Notes under the pieces: generated by a model
Database searches by the model: none
Told to the model about the DNA's origin: nothing
Seen by the model: only the letters and a program-made list of their open reading frames with translations
Source of the DNA: Terriglobia bacterium
GTDB taxonomy: Bacteria; Acidobacteriota; Terriglobia; Acidiferrales; UBA7541
Direction: 5' to 3'
DNA: 53,610 bases
Assembly (NCBI GenBank): GCA_020072805.1
Contig: JAIQGC010000011.1
Location: 1 to 53,610, forward strand
Shown here: one piece after another, positions 49,860-53,610 of the stretch
How the letters are laid out: each line of letters opens with the position of its first letter
Position numbering within the stretch: position 1 is the stretch's first letter
Program-made: the position numbers and the translations under genes

Positions 49860-50486
49860 ATGCGACTTGTGCTGCCGCGGCTCTATGTCATACTCGACGC
49901 CGCGCTGACGGGCGCAAGGGTGGCGGAAGACGCCCGGATGCTCACGGAGGAGGGAGTCAGGTTGATCCAATACCGGAGCAAGACGGGTTCCGCGCGTGAA
50001 CAGCTTGCCGTTTGCCGCCAACTGGCGGAGATTTTTCAATCCCAGAAAACAACTTTCATCGTGAACGACCGTGCGGACGTGGCCGTGCTGTGCGGGGCCG
50101 GAGGTGTGCATGTGGGACAGGACGATTTGAGCGTGGAGGACGCGCGGAGCGTGGCGGGGGATACGTTGTGGGTGGGAGTGTCCACGCACAATCTGGAGCA
50201 GGTGCGGCAGGCGGCGAAGACTACGTCGGATTACGTGGCGGTGGGGCCGGTGTATGCGACGGGGACGAAGGAGAATCCCGATCCGGTGGTGGGCACGGAA
50301 TTGATCCGGCAGGCGCGGCGGGAGACGGAGAAGCCGCTGGTGGCCATCGGCGGGATTACGCTCGAGCGGGCCGGAGAAGTGATGGAAGCCGGGGCGGACG
50401 CGGTGGTGGTGATTTCAGACATTTGGAAGGCTCCCGATGCACGGGAGCGGGTGCGGCAATACCAGAAACTGCTGAGCCGGAACTGA
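49860..50486 (+). CDS. thiE: thiamine-phosphate synthase
   Basis: A 208-residue TIM barrel that joins hydroxymethylpyrimidine-PP and thiazole-phosphate. Motifs: LIQYRSKTGSAREQL, FIVNDRADVAVLCGAGGVHVGQDDL, GVSTHNLEQ, DYVAVGPVYATGTKENPDPVVG and LVAIGGITLERA. It is the only thiamine gene in the window and sits in the acc series rather than a thi operon; no TPP riboswitch (CUGAGA box) is seen upstream. Start at 49860 is six bases after accC. Confidence 0.93.
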   Translation: MRLVLPRLYVILDAALTGARVAEDARMLTEEGVRLIQYRSKTGSAREQLAVCRQLAEIFQSQKTTFIVNDRADVAVLCGAGGVHVGQDDLSVEDARSVAGDTLWVGVSTHNLEQVRQAAKTTSDYVAVGPVYATGTKENPDPVVGTELIRQARRETEKPLVAIGGITLERAGEVMEAGADAVVVISDIWKAPDARERVRQYQKLLSRN

Positions 50487-50510
50487 GCGGGCGGCAGCGC
50501 GAGGGAAACG

Positions 50511-52061
50511 ATGGCGGAGAACGCGAGAGGCACGGTGCAGGCAGCGGCGGGGCCGGACGGCGGGTTCGTCCGGGCCATCGGGCTGTTTGACGGGACGATG
50601 ATCGTGGTGGGGTCGATGATCGGGTCGGGAATCTTCATCGTGTCGGCGGATATTGCGCGGCAGACCGGGTCGGCGGGGGGCCTGCTGCTGACGTGGATCA
50701 TTACAGGACTGCTGACGGTGGCGGCGGCGCTGTCGTATGGGGAACTGGCGGCGCTGTATCCGCATGCGGGCGGGCAGTACGTGTATTTGCGGGAGGCGTT
50801 TTCGCCGCTGCTGGGATTTTTATACGGGTGGACGCTGTTCCTGGTGATTCAGACGGGAACGATCGCGGCGGTGGCCGTGGGATTCGCGCGGTACCTGGGA
50901 GCGCTGGTGCCGGGGATTTCGCCGAATACGTGGATTGTGCCGCCGGTGGCGATCACGGCGAAGTATGCGGTGAGCCTTTCGGTGCAGCAGTTGGTGGCGA
51001 TTGCCATGGTGCTGACGATCACGTTTTTGAATACGCTGGGGGTGCGGCTGGGGAAGCTGATCCAGAATATTTTTACGAGCGCGAAGACGCTGTCGCTGAT
51101 CGGGCTGATTCTGCTGGGCGTGTTCGTGGGGCGAAACGCGGCGGCCATGAGCGATAACTTCCGGCACTTGTGGGCGGTGCGAGGAGCGGTGGGAATCGAG
51201 CCGGGGGCGGATTTTCTGCGCGGGTGGGGGTTGCCGTCGGTGACGGCGGCGAGCGGGTTCTTCGGGCTGTTCGTGGCGTTTTCGGTGGCCCAAGTGGGCT
51301 CGCTGTTTTCGGCGGATGCCTGGAACAACATCGGGTTCACGGCGGCGGAAGTGAAGAATCCCAAGCGGGACGTGGCGCTTTCGATGGCGTTCGGGACGCT
51401 AATCGTGATTACGCTGTATGTGCTGGCCAACGTGGCCTACCTGATGGTGTTGCCGCTGGGGGGGATTCAGGGAGCGCCGGAGGACCGCGTGGCGACGGCA
51501 GCGCTGAGCGCGATCTTCGGCGGGACGGGCGCGGCGATCATGGCGGTGGCCATCGTGATTTCGACGTTCGGGTGCAACAACGGGCTGATCCTGGCGGGGG
51601 CGCGGGTGTACTACACGATGGCCCGGGACGGGCTGTTCTTCCGGGCCACGGGGAAGCTGAACGGCAAGCGCGTGCCGGGGAATGCGCTGGTCTATCAGGG
51701 GATCTGGACCAGCATTTTGATTTTGCTGCGGACGCGGCACGTGAGCGGGGCGGGCGTGGTGAGCTACGGGAATCTGTACAACGACCTGCTGGATTATCTG
51801 GTGTTCGCCGTGCTGCTGTTTTATGTGGTGACGATTGCGGGGCTGTTCGTGCTGCGCAGGAAGAGGCCGGAGGCGGAACGTCCATACAAAGCATTTGGCT
51901 ATCCGGTGGTACCGATGATGTATATTGTGGCGGCTGCGGGGATCATGTTCGCACTGCTGCTCTACCGGACGCAGACGGCGTGGCCGGGGCTGGTGATTGT
52001 GATGATGGGCGTGCCGGTGTACTGGCTGTGGTCCCGGAAGAGCGCGGCGGATCCGGCATAA
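50511..52061 (+). CDS. APC-superfamily amino acid permease
   Basis: A 516-residue inner-membrane transporter with about 12 helices. The unwound TM1 motif GSMIGSGIF (34-42) marks the APC fold; later DAWNNIGFTAAEVKNPKRDV is typical of the TM6-loop region of LAT/YfnA-like members. The substrate is probably an amino acid, not further resolvable. Start ATG at 50511 after GGGAAACG; it follows thiE by 24 nt. Confidence 0.93.
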   Translation: MAENARGTVQAAAGPDGGFVRAIGLFDGTMIVVGSMIGSGIFIVSADIARQTGSAGGLLLTWIITGLLTVAAALSYGELAALYPHAGGQYVYLREAFSPLLGFLYGWTLFLVIQTGTIAAVAVGFARYLGALVPGISPNTWIVPPVAITAKYAVSLSVQQLVAIAMVLTITFLNTLGVRLGKLIQNIFTSAKTLSLIGLILLGVFVGRNAAAMSDNFRHLWAVRGAVGIEPGADFLRGWGLPSVTAASGFFGLFVAFSVAQVGSLFSADAWNNIGFTAAEVKNPKRDVALSMAFGTLIVITLYVLANVAYLMVLPLGGIQGAPEDRVATAALSAIFGGTGAAIMAVAIVISTFGCNNGLILAGARVYYTMARDGLFFRATGKLNGKRVPGNALVYQGIWTSILILLRTRHVSGAGVVSYGNLYNDLLDYLVFAVLLFYVVTIAGLFVLRRKRPEAERPYKAFGYPVVPMMYIVAAAGIMFALLLYRTQTAWPGLVIVMMGVPVYWLWSRKSAADPA

Positions 52062-52146
52062 AGCATGAGGACCGATAGGGATGAGCGGCGCTCGGGCGGA
52101 TGGGGCGCTGTAAAATCAGAACACAAGCGGTAAGGAGGGAAAGCGG

Positions 52147-53610
52147 ATGGGCAATCCACTCTTTGCAACGAAGTCGATGGACCGGCTGCTGAGCGAGGCC
52201 GGAGAAACGGGCGAGCACAGCCTGAAGAGGACGCTGGGACCGTTCCAACTGACGGCTCTGGGAGTTGGGGCGATCATCGGGGCGGGAATTTTCGTGCTGT
52301 CGGGATTGGGAGCGCACTACGCGGGCCCGGGGCTGATGCTGTCGTTCGTAATTTCGGGGCTGGGCTGCGCGTTCGCGGGGCTGTGCTACGCGGAATTCGC
52401 CGCGATGATTCCGCTGGCGGGAAGCGCGTACACGTATGCGTACGCCACGCTGGGGGAGCTGTTTGCGTGGATTATCGGGTGGGACCTGACGCTGGAATAC
52501 GCCATGGGAGCGAGCACGGTGTCGTCGGGCTGGTCGAACCACTTTATCGAGCTGCTGAACATTTTCCATATCAAGATGCCGCTGTGGCTGGCCTATGACC
52601 ACTGGACGGGGTTGCGCACGGCGGAAAATATCGTGGCGCGGCAGATGGCGCACACGGCGGACCCGTCGCTGGTGCCGGGGACGCAGGCGTACCTGGCCAA
52701 GGTGGGAGGGATTTTAGCGGCGCATTCTCCGGAGCTGGCGCAGCGGGCGCATGATCTGCTGGCCGCGCCATCGATATTCGGGGTGGAGATCGGGTTTAAC
52801 CTGCCGGCCTTCGTGATTGCGCTGGTGATCACGGCGATTCTGGTGATCGGCATCCGGGAAAGCGCGCGGTTCAACGCCACCATCGTAGTGATCAAGGTGT
52901 CCGTGGTGCTGTTCGTGATTGCCCTGGGGGCCAAGTACATCAACGGAGTGAACTGGGGAAGCGACTGGCATTCGTTCGCGCCCTACGGGTTCAGCGGGAT
53001 CGGGGCGGGCGCGGCGTACATTTTCTTCGCCTACATCGGGTTTGACGCGGTATCCACGACGGCGCAGGAGGCCAAGAATCCGCAGCGGGACCTGCCCATC
53101 GGGATTATCGCTTCGCTGATAATCTGCACGGTGCTGTACATCTCGGTGGCGGCGGTGCTGACGGGGATGATGCCGTGGCAGGAAGTGAATATCGAGGCGC
53201 CGATTGCGCACGCATTCATGGACCGCGGGCTGACCACGGCGTCGCATATCATCACCCTGGGAGCGCTGGCGGGACTGACCAGCGTGATGCTGGTGATGCT
53301 GCTGGGGCAGACGCGGGTGCTGTACTCGATGGCCAACGACGGGCTGCTGCCCAAGAAGTTCTTCGCGGAGATCCATCCGAAGTGGCGGACGCCGTGGAAG
53401 AACACGATGCTGGTGGGGCTGCTGGCGGCCATCGTGGGCAGCGTGACGCCGATTGACGATATCGGGAAAATGGTGAATATCGGGACGCTGCTGGCGTTCG
53501 TGATCGTGTGCGTGGCGGTGATGGTGCTGCGCAGCACGAATCCGGGGCAGGCGCGGCCGTTCCGCACGCCGTGGGTCCCGCTGGTGCCCATCCTGGGCAT
53601 CGCCTTCAAC
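52147..53610 (+). CDS. APC-superfamily permease, cationic amino acid type, cut by window end
   Basis: 488 codons are visible to the last base with no stop, so the 3' end is missing. The start at 52147 has TAAGGAGGG upstream. TM1 motif GAIIGAGIF is at 41-49; ALGAIIGAGIFVLSG and the phrases GFDAVSTTAQEAKNPQRDLPIGI and LGQTRVLYSMANDGLLP are typical of CAT/YfnA-like amino-acid permeases. It forms a tandem with the preceding permease, 85 nt apart; the two are only distantly similar, so they are not a recent duplication. Confidence 0.92.
   Translation, partial: MGNPLFATKSMDRLLSEAGETGEHSLKRTLGPFQLTALGVGAIIGAGIFVLSGLGAHYAGPGLMLSFVISGLGCAFAGLCYAEFAAMIPLAGSAYTYAYATLGELFAWIIGWDLTLEYAMGASTVSSGWSNHFIELLNIFHIKMPLWLAYDHWTGLRTAENIVARQMAHTADPSLVPGTQAYLAKVGGILAAHSPELAQRAHDLLAAPSIFGVEIGFNLPAFVIALVITAILVIGIRESARFNATIVVIKVSVVLFVIALGAKYINGVNWGSDWHSFAPYGFSGIGAGAAYIFFAYIGFDAVSTTAQEAKNPQRDLPIGIIASLIICTVLYISVAAVLTGMMPWQEVNIEAPIAHAFMDRGLTTASHIITLGALAGLTSVMLVMLLGQTRVLYSMANDGLLPKKFFAEIHPKWRTPWKNTMLVGLLAAIVGSVTPIDDIGKMVNIGTLLAFVIVCVAVMVLRSTNPGQARPFRTPWVPLVPILGIAFN

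Noticed and set aside
48150-50189. 679-codon minus-strand frame opposite accB-accC-thiE
   Set aside because: Overlaps three confidently assigned genes and shows no domain.

Overview
This 53.6 kb, GC-rich window carries a bacterial chromosome segment with mostly housekeeping and envelope genes. The gene set (a pilMNOPQ block preceded by an excisionase-type HTH gene and followed by pepQ-accB-accC, a UbiD decarboxylase, SYLF and Thivi_2564-type proteins, and stand-alone dinB-dnaE2 polymerases) together with several families of short dispersed repeats suggests a member of the Acidobacteriota. That assignment is inferred from gene content and style; no rRNA or tRNA gene is present to confirm it.

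Layout. 1-5.3 kb: 5'-truncated glutamate synthase large subunit and a LysR regulator. 5.3-11.7 kb (minus strand): a probable damage-tolerance operon dinB-dnaE2, followed by a small helical protein and a secreted two-domain protein; both polymerase genes contain translated 7-bp tandem repeats. 11.8-12.3 kb: a toxin-antitoxin pair whose toxin appears frameshifted near its start. 12.4-21.1 kb: patatin/outer-membrane barrel protein, a DUF1579-like secreted protein, acyl desaturase, EamA transporter, short CaiB/BaiF protein, and two envelope proteins of unknown role. 21.4-27.6 kb: DAHP synthase behind a possible attenuator with an aromatic-rich leader peptide, a dicarboxylate symporter, two small secreted proteins, an IclR regulator and a glycerophosphodiesterase. 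27.6-31.4 kb: accessory stretch with lower GC, orphan ORFs, a dispersed repeat, and a methyltransferase gene lying between two ~240-bp direct repeats. 31.5-36.7 kb: uvrC, YtxH and a DUF948-like protein, then iscS-mnmA on the minus strand. 36.7-39.0 kb: a lower-GC stress/envelope cassette (SYLF, Thivi_2564-type, Gln-rich Tyr/Trp protein). 39.4-53.6 kb: ubiD, then an almost continuous plus-strand series HTH-pilMNOPQ, pepQ, accB, accC, thiE and two APC amino-acid permeases, the last cut by the window end.

How the genes fit together. iscS supplies the sulfur that mnmA puts on tRNA; accB/accC form the biotin half of acetyl-CoA carboxylase; pilM-pilQ build the type IV pilus alignment complex and secretin; dinB and dnaE2 are translesion polymerases. 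The most unusual signals are the heptanucleotide arrays read in frame inside both polymerases, the Glu-to-Asp change in the DinB catalytic motif, the DAHP-synthase leader, the frameshifted toxin and the direct-repeat-flanked methyltransferase.
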